Positions 1-7,048 of a DNA stretch of 30,994 bases are shown piece by piece; the first letter of the stretch is position 1, and every line of letters begins with the position of its first letter. Source of the stretch: DASZZZ01 sp036260375 (GTDB lineage: Bacteria > Actinomycetota > CADDZG01 > WHSQ01); the NCBI GenBank assembly GCA_036260375.1, contig DASZZZ010000036.1:1-30994 (forward strand). Reading direction: 5' to 3'. Below the pieces are notes generated by a model. That model worked only from the letters and a program-made list of their open reading frames with translations. It was not told the origin of the DNA and ran no database searches. The position numbers were made by a program, and so were the translations under genes.

Positions 1-791
1 GGGGAGCTGGGGACGCTCCTCTGGGACGCGTGCCGGAGCCAGGCCCGGCCGCGGCTGGAGGACCTGGCGCAGCGGATCGACCCGGCGGCCACCTGGGAGG
101 AGCTGGTCCTCCCCGAGCGGCAGCGCGCGGTGCGCGCGGCCTCGGCATCACGGCGCTCTTCGCCGGGGAATCGGGGACGGGCAAGACGATGGCGGCCGAG
201 GTGCTCGCCACCGAGCTGCGCCTCGACCTGTACCGGATCGACCTCTCGGCGGTCGTCAGCAAGTACATCGGTGAGACGGAGAAGAACCTGCGCCGGGTGT
301 TCGACGCCGCGGAGGAGGGCGGCGCCGTGCTGCTGTTCGACGAGGCCGACGCGCTCTTCGGCAAGCGCAGCGAGGTCAAGGACAGTCACGACCGCTACGC
401 CAACATCGAGGTCAGCTACCTGCTCCAGCGCATGGAGTCGTATACGGGGCTCGCGATCCTCACCACGAACATGAAGACCGCGCTCGACAAGGCGTTTTTG
501 CGCCGCATCCGCTTCGTCGTGCAGTTCGCGTTTCCCGACGCGGCGCAGCGCGCCGAGATCTGGCGGCGCGTGTTCCCCGGCGCGACGCCGGTGCACGGCG
601 TCGACCCCACGAAGCTCGCGCGCCTCAACGTCGCGGGCGGCAACATCCGTAACATCGCGCTGAACGCCGCGTTCCTCGCGGCCGACGCTGGCGGTCCGGT
701 GACGATGGCGCACCTGTTGCGCGCCGCGCGCGGCGAGTGCACGAAGCTCGACAAGCCGCTCACCGACGCGGAGACCGCGGGATGGACGTGA
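1..791 (+). CDS. eCIS AAA+ ATPase (Afp15-like), 3' part, apparently frameshifted
   Basis: This is the C-terminal half of an AAA+ ATPase of the kind found in extracellular contractile injection systems, where the ATPase is thought to help assembly or cargo loading. Walker A (GESGTGKT) lies near bases 160-186. Walker B (LLFDEADALFG) follows, then the sensor-1 region (LTTN) and the RRIR arginine motif. The gene runs off the left edge. Bases 1 to about 132 read well in frame 1 (LWDACRSQARPRLEDLAQRI, then EELVLPERQRAV), but from about 132 the good reading is in frame 3 (ARGLGITALFAG). Relatives as I remember them carry about 25 residues between these two parts, so a stretch of 3n+1 bases seems lost. 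The junction sits in a short repeat (gcgcgcggt/gcgcgcggc). A short frame-3 ORF from GTG 30 would have an unrelated N-terminus. It is either a real lesion or an assembly slip. Confidence 0.8.
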   Translation, partial: GAGDAPLGRVPEPGPAAAGGPGAADRPGGHLGGAGPPRAAARGARGLGITALFAGESGTGKTMAAEVLATELRLDLYRIDLSAVVSKYIGETEKNLRRVFDAAEEGGAVLLFDEADALFGKRSEVKDSHDRYANIEVSYLLQRMESYTGLAILTTNMKTALDKAFLRRIRFVVQFAFPDAAQRAEIWRRVFPGATPVHGVDPTKLARLNVAGGNIRNIALNAAFLAADAGGPVTMAHLLRAARGECTKLDKPLTDAETAGWT

Positions 792-1030
792 CCCCGCGGC
801 TCGACGTCCACGTCGAGGAGCTCGTGCTCGACGGCGTCGACCCCGCCGCGGCGGCCTCCGTGCGCGTTGCGTTCGAGGCCGCGCTCACGCGCGCGCTGGC
901 CGGCGTCGTGCCGGCCGTCGCCGACGCCCACGTCGACCACGTCGCGGCGGACGTGGACGTCGCTCCGTCGACTCCGGAGGATCTCGGCGCGCGGGCGGGC
1001 GAGGCGGTCGCGGAGGCGGTCGCACGATGA
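782..1030 (+). CDS. Small conserved eCIS-locus protein of unknown function
   Basis: This 82-aa protein starts at ATG 782, overlapping the ATPase stop by 10 bases, and its own stop overlaps the next start as ATGA. A longer ORF opens upstream at 737, but it would lie deeper inside the ATPase gene, so 782 is preferred. The sequence begins MDVTPRLDVHVEELVLDGVD and is acidic and alanine-rich, with one likely amphipathic helix (residues about 20-45). Small proteins with a similar VHVE-LVLDG opening occur next to eCIS ATPase genes, as I recall. The function is unknown. Tight coupling on both sides argues that it is a real member of the operon. Confidence 0.65.
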   Translation: MDVTPRLDVHVEELVLDGVDPAAAASVRVAFEAALTRALAGVVPAVADAHVDHVAADVDVAPSTPEDLGARAGEAVAEAVAR

Positions 1031-1626
1031 GGACGGCGGCTCGTGCGCGCCCGACGGCGCCGTCCCCGCACGTCCCGTCGGCGAGGTTCTCGGCGCCGGC
1101 GCGCGCGTCGCGCGCTCCGACCGAGCAGGACGCCGCCCCGGGCGACGAGCGCAAGACCGCGGCCCCCGCCGCGCCGGTCGCCGCGGCTCTGCCGCCTCCC
1201 ACGCCCCCCGCGACGTCGCCCGGGCCGCCGCCGTCGGGCGGTCCCCCGCCGGCCGCTCCGGCCCCCGGCGCGCCCGGTGACGGCGTCGCGCCCACGGGCG
1301 ACGCGCCCGGCATGACCCCGGACGCCGGCGCGTCCCACGACGCCGTGGCCGGCGTGCGGCGGGTCCCCGCGACGCCTCCGGGGCTCGTCGTCGACGACGC
1401 CGCGCGCGACGTCCCGCCGGGCGCGATGGCGCGCGCCCGCTTCCTCGACGCGCTCGAGTCCTCCGTCCGGAGCGCGATCGACGAGGGTCTGGCCGGGACG
1501 GGGCGCGACTCGGACGGCTGTCCCTACCTGGAACGGTGGCTCGCGTACTACCGCGAGCGCAGCGCGTCCCAGCTCGAGCGGGCGGTGCGACGCTACGCGC
1601 CGGAGGCGCGCGCCGCGTCGACGTAG
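1027..1626 (+). CDS. DUF4157 eCIS protein, N-terminal part, ended by in-frame TAG
   Basis: This 199-aa ORF starts at ATG 1027 (ATGA overlap with the previous gene) and ends at TAG 1624-1626. Residues about 35-110 are a low-complexity Ala/Pro/Gly linker. Residues about 160-199 (CPYLERWLAYYRERSASQLE, then RAVRRYAPEAR) look like the helical segment that sits N-terminal of the DUF4157 domain in actinobacterial eCIS proteins. The reading frame continues past the TAG without a shift into the DUF4157 domain at 1702. The two ORFs are therefore most simply one gene (1027-2703, about 558 codons) broken by a single amber codon. Whether this is a nonsense mutation, a sequencing error or a genuine split cannot be settled from the sequence. 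Confidence 0.65.
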   Translation: MRTAARARPTAPSPHVPSARFSAPARASRAPTEQDAAPGDERKTAAPAAPVAAALPPPTPPATSPGPPPSGGPPPAAPAPGAPGDGVAPTGDAPGMTPDAGASHDAVAGVRRVPATPPGLVVDDAARDVPPGAMARARFLDALESSVRSAIDEGLAGTGRDSDGCPYLERWLAYYRERSASQLERAVRRYAPEARAAST

Positions 1627-1701
1627 CCCGCCGCCGACGCGGTCGCGGCGCGGGTCCGCAGCGGGGCGCGCTCGTGGGCGCTCACGGGCGAGCCGACGGG
1701 A

Positions 1702-2703
1702 GTGCCCGACGAGCTCGCCGGCGCGGCGCGCCGCGCGCTCGAGACCGGCGACCCCGAGGTCGTGCGCGCCGCGCTCGGCCGCGGCGAGCCGCTCGACGGA
1801 GGGACCAGGGCGCGCATGGAGACGGCGTTCGGGCACGACTTCGCGCGCGTGCGGGTCCACACGGACTTCGCGGCGGCGCGCGCGACCGCGGGCCTCGACG
1901 CGCGCGCGGTCGCGGTCGGGACCGACGTCGCCTTCGCGCCCGGCGAGTACCGGCCCGGATCCCCGGCCGGCGACGCCCTGCTGGCGCACGAGCTCGCGCA
2001 CGTCGTCCAGCAGGGCGGCGCGACCGGCGCCGACGCCGGCTCGCTCGACGCCGGCGCCGCGGAGCACGACGCGGACGACGCCGCCGCCGGCGCGGTCGCG
2101 TCGTTGTGGGGCCGGACGACGCGCGCGGCCGAGCGCGTGCGCGCGGCGATGCCGCGACTTCGCTCGGGTCTCGCGTTGCGCGCGTGCCGCTCGCGGCCGA
2201 CGGGGACGTGTCACGTGACGTCGGGACCGTCGTACTCGCCGAGCGGTACGATCCCGGTCACGACGACCGGCACCACGAAGCAGGCCGCGACCTTCACGAT
2301 GTCGGCGACGTTCGCCAACGACCCCGGCGCCGGGCGCGTGCCGGCATGCTGTGAGGTCCGCCAGTTCATCAAGTGGGACACCGCGTTCCATACGCAGGCG
2401 GGAGGGCCGCCGCACAGCGGCTTCCCCTCGACCGCGGGGCCGAACGTGTGGCACGAGGACCGCGACTCGGCCGACACGCGCTACGGTCACCGTTCCGGCA
2501 GCCACAGCGCGCCGAGCTCGGGCGACGAGTACAGGACCGGAGGCGCTCGCGACCAGGCGAACGGCGACACGTATCACGGGAGCGACGCTCCCAGCGGCTT
2601 CGCGAGCGACGTCGGCCAGTACCAGTTCCAGCTCAAGGTGATCGACACGTGCAACGGCTACGCGGAAAAGGCGAGCAGCTCGATCATCACGATCAACTGG
2701 TGA
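1702..2703 (+). CDS. DUF4157 domain eCIS protein (putative effector/toxin), C-terminal part
   Basis: DUF4157 is the hallmark accessory domain of eCIS loci, often found on putative cargo. GTG 1702 is the first possible start after the TAG at 1624-1626 in the same frame, but the ribosome-binding site there is weak. Counted from 1702, the DUF4157 domain spans roughly residues 25-115: a FGHDFARVRVHTD stretch, AFAPGEYRPGS, then the metallopeptidase-like HExxH (AHELAHVVQQ, first His at residue 96). After a short helical linker there is a distinct C-terminal domain (about residues 160-333) with a Cys pair (ACCEVRQFIKWDTAF), a GGPPHSGFPS loop, and a beta-rich end finishing ASSSIITINW. That C-terminal domain recurs, as I recall, in DUF4157 proteins of other actinobacterial eCIS loci. 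Its activity is unknown. Two bases separate the T of the TGA stop's successor codon region from the next GTG, so the neighbours are closely packed. Confidence 0.8.
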   Translation: MPDELAGAARRALETGDPEVVRAALGRGEPLDGGTRARMETAFGHDFARVRVHTDFAAARATAGLDARAVAVGTDVAFAPGEYRPGSPAGDALLAHELAHVVQQGGATGADAGSLDAGAAEHDADDAAAGAVASLWGRTTRAAERVRAAMPRLRSGLALRACRSRPTGTCHVTSGPSYSPSGTIPVTTTGTTKQAATFTMSATFANDPGAGRVPACCEVRQFIKWDTAFHTQAGGPPHSGFPSTAGPNVWHEDRDSADTRYGHRSGSHSAPSSGDEYRTGGARDQANGDTYHGSDAPSGFASDVGQYQFQLKVIDTCNGYAEKASSSIITINW

Positions 2704-2707
2704 CGCC

Positions 2708-3169
2708 GTGACCGAGCTAGGGACGACCGGCGACGGCCCGCTCGCGCTGCGCGTCGAGCTGCACGCGACCGCGCCGCCCGCCGGCGACGTCGTGTTCGAC
2801 AACCGCGCCGCGAATGCGATCCGGATTTGGCGCCCGGGGAGCAGCTGGGGCGACGAGGCGCTGTCGTTCGAGCTCACGACCGGCGTCTCGCAGCTGAGCG
2901 TTCGTCGCCGTCCGCAGCGCTACACGCGCAACGTCGCCACGCCGGTCGAGGTGCCGCCCGGAGGCAGCCACCGCAGGAGCTTCGACCTCGGCGACGGGAC
3001 GTGGCAGATCGCCGGCGCGGAGGCCGCGCCGTGGCACGCGGCGACTGCGCTCGTCGCCGTGTACGAGGTGCGGCCGTCGCGCGCCGCCTCGGACAACGCG
3101 GTGTGGATCGGGCGGGTTCGAAGCGACCCCGTCGTCGTCGGCGGCGGCGGGCCGGGCGAGGGGGCGTAG
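2708..3169 (+). CDS. Unrecognised 153-aa beta-rich protein in the eCIS operon
   Basis: The gene starts at GTG 2708, four bases after the DUF4157 stop. I do not recognise a named family. Residues 10-140 read as alternating hydrophobic strands (LRVELHATAP, VVFDNRAANAIRIWRPGSSW, ALSFEL, a ALVAVYEVRPS strand), which suggests a compact beta-sandwich. There is no signal peptide, membrane segment or cysteine. Its place directly behind the putative effector would suit an adaptor, chaperone or immunity-type partner. That is inference from position only. Confidence 0.65.
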   Translation: MTELGTTGDGPLALRVELHATAPPAGDVVFDNRAANAIRIWRPGSSWGDEALSFELTTGVSQLSVRRRPQRYTRNVATPVEVPPGGSHRRSFDLGDGTWQIAGAEAAPWHAATALVAVYEVRPSRAASDNAVWIGRVRSDPVVVGGGGPGEGA

Positions 3170-3189
3170 TCACGGCACGGGCCCGCGCC

Positions 3190-4344
3190 GTGACCCCGCC
3201 CGCGTCGCGCCGGCTGCGCCCGACCGTGGTCGTCGGGGGCCGGGCGCGCGCGTCGTTCCGTCTGTGCGGCTACGCGGGCGTCGCGGTCGCGGTGCCGCTC
3301 GCCCTCTCGTTGGTGGCGCGGCGCGGGCTCCCGCTCGGACCGATGGTGCTCGTCGCGGCGGCGGCGTGCGCGACGTTCCTCGCGCTCGCGCTCGCGGTGA
3401 AGGTCGTCACGGGCGTCGAGACGCTGACGTACTACCACCACGAGATCGCGGTGTTCGCGGTCGCCGCGGCGCTGCTCGCGGCGGCCGGCGGCCCGATCGC
3501 GGCGTATCTCGACGCGACCGCCGCGGGCATCGGCGCGTTCCTCGCGTTCGGCCGCATCGGATGCCTCCTGGCCGGGTGCTGCTTCGGGCGCCCGTGGCGG
3601 CGGGGCGTCCGCTACGGCCACGACCACGCCGCCGAGGGCTTCCCGGACGCGCTCGTCGGCGTGCCGCTGTTCCCGCTGCAGGCGGCCGAGGCCGCGGCCG
3701 CGGCGGCCATCACGGCCGCCGTGTCCGTCGCCGTGCTGCGCGGCGCGGCCCCCGGCGTCGCGTTCTGCCTCTACGTCGTCGCGTACGACGCGGTGCGGTT
3801 CGCGCTCGAGCTCGCGCGCGGCGACGCCGAGCGACGCTACGCGCTCGGGTTCTCGGAGGCGCAGTGGACCGCGTTCGCGCTCAGCGTCGCGGTCGTGATC
3901 GCCGGCGCGGCGGGCGTCGTCCCGGCGCGCTGGTGGCACGCGGGCGGCGCGGCCGCGATCGCCGCGGGCGCGCTCGCCGTCGCGGCGACGCGCCGGGCGC
4001 GCCGCGGCGTGCACGCGGTCACGAGCGCGCGTCACCTCGCGGACCTCGCACGCGCGCTCGACGCGGCCCGCCGCGCGCGCGGCGTCGAGGCGGTACGAAC
4101 GGAGGCCGGCGTCGCCGTCTCCGCGGGCCCCGGCGCGGACGGCGCCGCGCGCTACGGCCTGTCGCGCGCCCCCGAGCCGCTCACGGCGCCCGCGGCGCGC
4201 GCCCTAGCGCGCGCCATCGTGGCCCTCAGCCATCCCGGCGCCCGCTGGGACGTCGCCGAGGGACGCGGCGGCGTGTTCCACGTCGCGGTGAGCCCCGGTG
4301 ACGCCCGGGTGACGGAGTCGCGACGGGCGGGTGCGACCTTCTGA
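3190..4344 (+). CDS. Lgt-like polytopic membrane protein with a soluble C-terminal domain
   Basis: A start at GTG 3190 gives 384 aa. The frame is open further upstream, but no good start codon was seen there outside the preceding gene. Residues about 25-265 form roughly seven hydrophobic segments. The motif GRIGCLLAGCCFG (residues 121-133) matches the GRIGNFINGELWG region of prolipoprotein diacylglyceryl transferase. FPLQAAE (161-167) resembles its HPxQLYE loop, and RFALELARGD (203-212) resembles its second essential-Arg motif. R122 and R203 would correspond to the two essential arginines of Lgt. The Asn/Glu residues of the first motif are replaced by Cys (C125, C130, C131). Residues about 270-384 form an extra cytoplasmic domain I do not recognise. 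An Lgt-fold protein inside an eCIS operon is unexpected; it may modify or anchor a component at the membrane, which is inference. Confidence 0.75.
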   Translation: MTPPASRRLRPTVVVGGRARASFRLCGYAGVAVAVPLALSLVARRGLPLGPMVLVAAAACATFLALALAVKVVTGVETLTYYHHEIAVFAVAAALLAAAGGPIAAYLDATAAGIGAFLAFGRIGCLLAGCCFGRPWRRGVRYGHDHAAEGFPDALVGVPLFPLQAAEAAAAAAITAAVSVAVLRGAAPGVAFCLYVVAYDAVRFALELARGDAERRYALGFSEAQWTAFALSVAVVIAGAAGVVPARWWHAGGAAAIAAGALAVAATRRARRGVHAVTSARHLADLARALDAARRARGVEAVRTEAGVAVSAGPGADGAARYGLSRAPEPLTAPAARALARAIVALSHPGARWDVAEGRGGVFHVAVSPGDARVTESRRAGATF

Positions 4345-4378
4345 CGGGCGCGCCGACCGAGACCGGAGGGACCACGGA

Positions 4379-4399
4379 ATGCGAGCGATCGCAGCGTGA
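4379..4399 (+). other. Six-codon mini-ORF coupled to the tube-protein start
   Basis: ATG 4379 encodes MRAIAA and stops at TGA 4397-4399, which overlaps the GTG start at 4396 as GTGA. A good ribosome-binding site (ggaggg, 4365-4370) stands 8 bases before this ATG, whereas the GTG at 4396 has none at a useful distance. Ribosomes may therefore load on the mini-ORF and restart at the GTG. It could also be the remnant of a lost gene, or chance. Confidence 0.35.
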
Positions 4400-5061
4400 G
4401 CACGTTTCCCGGCTCGCCGCGCGCGGCGAGGGGCGCGCTCGTCGGCCTCGACCCGTTCAACCCGCTCGCGAGCGTCATCGTGTTCCAGTACAACCCCGAC
4501 ACGATGACGCGCGCGCTCCAGGCGCTGACGCCGAGCGCCGGCGCGGGGGCGCGGCGCGAGTCGCTGCGTCTGCGCGGCGCGCCGCAGGAGACGATCTCGC
4601 TGTCGGTCGAGATCGACGCCGCCGACCAGCTCGAGACCGGCGACGGCGTCGCGACCACCATGGGCGTCTACCCGCAGCTGTCCGCGCTCGAGATGCTGCT
4701 GTATCCCAAGAGCGCGGTCGTCATCGCCAACACCGTGCTCGCCGCGGCCGGCACGATCGAGGTGATCCCGCCGGAGGCTCCGCTGACGCTGCTGATCTGG
4801 GGCATCAAGCGCGTCCTGCCCGTGCGCCTTTCGGGGTTCACGATCACCGAGCAGGCGTACGACGTGAGCCTCAACCCGATCCGAGCCCAGGCCGCGCTCA
4901 GCCTGCGCGTGCTGAGCTACAACGATCTGCCGCTGACGCATCCCGGCTACTACCTGTTCCTCGCGCACCAGGTCGTCAAGGAGGTCATGGCGACGGTCGC
5001 GGGGATCGGCGCGATCGGGGGCGCGGTGTCGGGCTCGGCGTCGTTCAGCGCGGGGACGTGA
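4396..5061 (+). CDS. CIS tube-type / tail-hub adaptor protein (Afp7-like, no LysM)
   Basis: This 221-aa protein begins at GTG 4396. Its N-terminal half carries the signature of contractile injection system tube proteins (CIS_tube family): VIVFQYNPDTMTRAL near residue 30, then ETISLSVEIDAAD, and YPQLSALEMLLYP around residues 95-105. IWGIKRVLPVRLSGFTITEQ (residues 135-154) and LNPIRAQAALSLRVL (from about 160) form the beta-strands expected of the fold. Family members usually end in a LysM domain. Here the C-terminus is instead a short hydrophobic Ala/Gly tail (residues 190-221), and a separate LysM-like protein is encoded at 7049. The protein probably joins the inner tube to the baseplate hub. 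It sits at the head of the compact baseplate block. Confidence 0.8.
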   Translation: MSTFPGSPRAARGALVGLDPFNPLASVIVFQYNPDTMTRALQALTPSAGAGARRESLRLRGAPQETISLSVEIDAADQLETGDGVATTMGVYPQLSALEMLLYPKSAVVIANTVLAAAGTIEVIPPEAPLTLLIWGIKRVLPVRLSGFTITEQAYDVSLNPIRAQAALSLRVLSYNDLPLTHPGYYLFLAHQVVKEVMATVAGIGAIGGAVSGSASFSAGT

Positions 5062-5068
5062 CGTCGCG

Positions 5069-6208
5069 GTGAGCGCGCTCGGCGTGCACCTCACGTTGCT
5101 CGTCGGTCCGACCGTGGCCGTGCCGGCCCCCGCACCCGTCGTCGACGCCCTGAGAGCGGTCGAGGTGCGGCACTCCGACGAGGGCCGCTCCGGGTTCCAG
5201 CTCGTGTTCGACGCGGGCCGCTCCGGCCCCCAGGACGTCGTCGACAGCTCCCTCGTGCTCAACCCCCTGCTGCGCCCGTTCAACCGCGTGGTGCTCGTCG
5301 TGACGTTCGGCGTCGTGCCGCGCGTCGTGTCCGACGGCGTCATCACGCACCACCAGCTCACGCCCGGATCGGGGCAGAGCGGCACGGCGTTCACGGTGAC
5401 CGGCGAGGACGTGAGCGTGATGATGGACCTCGAGGAGCGCTCCGCGGAGCACCCGGCGCAGGACGAGACGATCATCGCCAACGTCCTCATCGCCAAGTAC
5501 GCGCAGTACGGGATGATCCCGATGGTCCTGCCCCCGACCGTCGTCGACCCGCCGATCCCGATCGAGCGCGTGCCGGTGCAGCAGGCGACCGACTTCGGCT
5601 ACCTGCAGGAGATGGCGTCCCGCCACGGCTACGTCTTCTACGTGTCGCCCGGGCCTGCCCCGCTCACGAACGTCGCGTACTGGGGGCCGCCGAAGCGGTT
5701 CGACGTGCCGCAGCGCGCGCTGTCGGTCGACATGGGATCGAACACCAACGTCGACCGCATCGACTTCGAGAACGACGCGCTCGCGCCGTCGCTCGTCGCG
5801 GGCAGCGTGCAGGACCGGACCACGAACCAGGCGATGCCGGTGCAGACGTTCGCGAGCACGCGCGTCGGGCTCGCGAGCCAGCCGGCATGGCTCGTGAACC
5901 AGCCGAACGTCCGCACGGTGCAGCTGCGCGAGAGCGGGCTGAACGCGATGCAGGCGTTCGGGCGCGCGCAGGGGATCACGGACGCGTCGGCCGACGTGCT
6001 GAAGGCACGCGGCGAGCTCGACTCCGTGCGCTACGGGGACATCCTGCGGGCGCGCTCGATCGTCGGTCTGCGCGGCGCGGGCTACTCGCACGACGGCTTC
6101 TACTACGTCAAGGAGGTCACGCACAGGATCGCCGAGGGCGACTACAGGCAGACCTTCACGCTCACGCGCGAGGGCGTGGGCGCGACGAGCCCGGTGGTCG
6201 TCCCGTGA
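5069..6208 (+). CDS. Baseplate hub protein (gp27/gpD-like, Afp8 N-terminal type)
   Basis: This 379-aa protein starts at GTG 5069, seven bases after the previous stop. It has the layout of phage late-control D/gp27-type hub proteins, which form the trimeric ring linking the tube to the spike. An N-terminal beta-domain includes GRSGFQLVFDAGR and NPLLRPFNRVVLVVTFG. The barrel has VTGEDVSVMMDLEER (near residue 112) and IIANVLIAKYAQYGM. A typical QQATDFGYLQEMASRHGYVF segment falls at about residues 170-190. The second barrel ends with HDGFYYVKEVTHRI and the closing GDYRQTFTLTREG. In Afp/PVC the hub and spike are one protein; here the spike is separate and follows directly with a GTGA overlap, which suggests coupled translation and near-equal amounts. 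Confidence 0.85.
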   Translation: MSALGVHLTLLVGPTVAVPAPAPVVDALRAVEVRHSDEGRSGFQLVFDAGRSGPQDVVDSSLVLNPLLRPFNRVVLVVTFGVVPRVVSDGVITHHQLTPGSGQSGTAFTVTGEDVSVMMDLEERSAEHPAQDETIIANVLIAKYAQYGMIPMVLPPTVVDPPIPIERVPVQQATDFGYLQEMASRHGYVFYVSPGPAPLTNVAYWGPPKRFDVPQRALSVDMGSNTNVDRIDFENDALAPSLVAGSVQDRTTNQAMPVQTFASTRVGLASQPAWLVNQPNVRTVQLRESGLNAMQAFGRAQGITDASADVLKARGELDSVRYGDILRARSIVGLRGAGYSHDGFYYVKEVTHRIAEGDYRQTFTLTREGVGATSPVVVP

Positions 6209-6702
6209 AGCCGTTCTACGGGAAGTACCGCGGCAAGGTCGAGAACAACGTCGACCCCATGCTGCTCGGGCGCGTCCAGGTGAGCGTGCCGGCGGTGCTC
6301 GGCGACGGGCGCATGAGCTGGGCGATGCCGTGCGCGCCGTACGGGGGCGCCGGCGTCGGTCTGTTCGCGGTCCCGCCGGTGGGGGCGAACGTGTGGGTCG
6401 AGTTCGAGGCCGGCGACAGCGACTATCCGATCTACAGCGGCTGCTTCTGGGCGATCGGGGAGGTTCCCGCGCAGCCTGCGCTGCCGCAGGTGAAGGTGTG
6501 GAAGACCGATGCGATCACGATCACCGTCAGCGACCTGCCCGGCGCGGGCGGCGTCACGATGGAGGTCAACCCGCCCGCCGTGGCGACGCCTCTCAAGCTG
6601 TCGCTCACGTCCGCCGGCATCGAGATCACGAACGGCGGAGCGAGCGTGAAGCTCAGCCCCGTGAGCGTGTCGTTGAACAACGGCGCGCTGGAGGTCATCT
6701 GA
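6205..6702 (+). CDS. Spike protein with gp5/VgrG-type OB fold (phage baseplate assembly V)
   Basis: The gene starts at GTG 6205 inside the GTGA overlap with the hub gene and gives 165 aa. The N-terminal 90 residues are a classic gp5/baseplate assembly V OB fold: FYGKYRGKVENNVDPMLLGR, VQVSVPAV, WAMPCAPYGGAGVG, PPVGANVWVEFEAGD and YPIYSGCFW. After a linker, residues about 100-165 form a run of short beta repeats ending in a GGASVKLSPVSVSLNNGAL stretch, suitable for the trimeric beta-helix needle. The protein should form the central spike that carries the PAAR-like tip encoded next. Its stop TGA overlaps the following ATG by one base. Confidence 0.88.
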   Translation: MKPFYGKYRGKVENNVDPMLLGRVQVSVPAVLGDGRMSWAMPCAPYGGAGVGLFAVPPVGANVWVEFEAGDSDYPIYSGCFWAIGEVPAQPALPQVKVWKTDAITITVSDLPGAGGVTMEVNPPAVATPLKLSLTSAGIEITNGGASVKLSPVSVSLNNGALEVI

Positions 6703-7022
6703 TGCCGGGGTTCGTGCTCCACGCCGGCGCGACCGTGATGTGCGCGCACGGGGGCCAGGCGCAGGCGACCGCGCCCAACCCGCGCGTCATGGTCGGCGGG
6801 CAGCCGGTCGTCACGCAGCCGACGCCGCACGTCGTCGCGGGATGCGGTTTCGTGCCCCCGGCCGGCAACGGGCCGTGCGTCACGGCGCAGTGGGTCGTCG
6901 GCGCGCTGCGCGTGTTCGCCGGTGGCGCGCCGGTGCTGTTGCAGGACAGCGTCGCGACGTGCGTGCCGACCGGGACGCCGCTGAGCGTCGTCGTCACGCA
7001 GTTGCGGGTCAAGGGCTCGTGA
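6702..7022 (+). CDS. PAAR-like spike-tip protein
   Basis: This 106-aa protein starts at ATG 6702, sharing one base with the spike stop. It opens MPGFVLHAGATVMCAHGG, then has repeated short strands with Gly/Pro turns and four cysteines in the contexts VMCAHGG, AGCGFVP, GPCVTAQW and ATCVPTG. These could bind one metal ion at the apex, as His/Cys do in PAAR proteins. The size and the position behind the spike gene fit the Afp10-type tip that sharpens the needle. The assignment to the PAAR superfamily rests on context and the cysteine pattern, not on a strong motif. Confidence 0.75.
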   Translation: MPGFVLHAGATVMCAHGGQAQATAPNPRVMVGGQPVVTQPTPHVVAGCGFVPPAGNGPCVTAQWVVGALRVFAGGAPVLLQDSVATCVPTGTPLSVVVTQLRVKGS

Positions 7023-7048
7023 CGCGCGCGCGAGGGAGGAGGTAGCCC

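Noticed and set aside
760..2877. Long minus-strand ORF of 705 codons
   Set aside because: It is Arg/Ala/Gly-rich low-complexity sequence antisense to recognised eCIS genes; an effect of high GC content.
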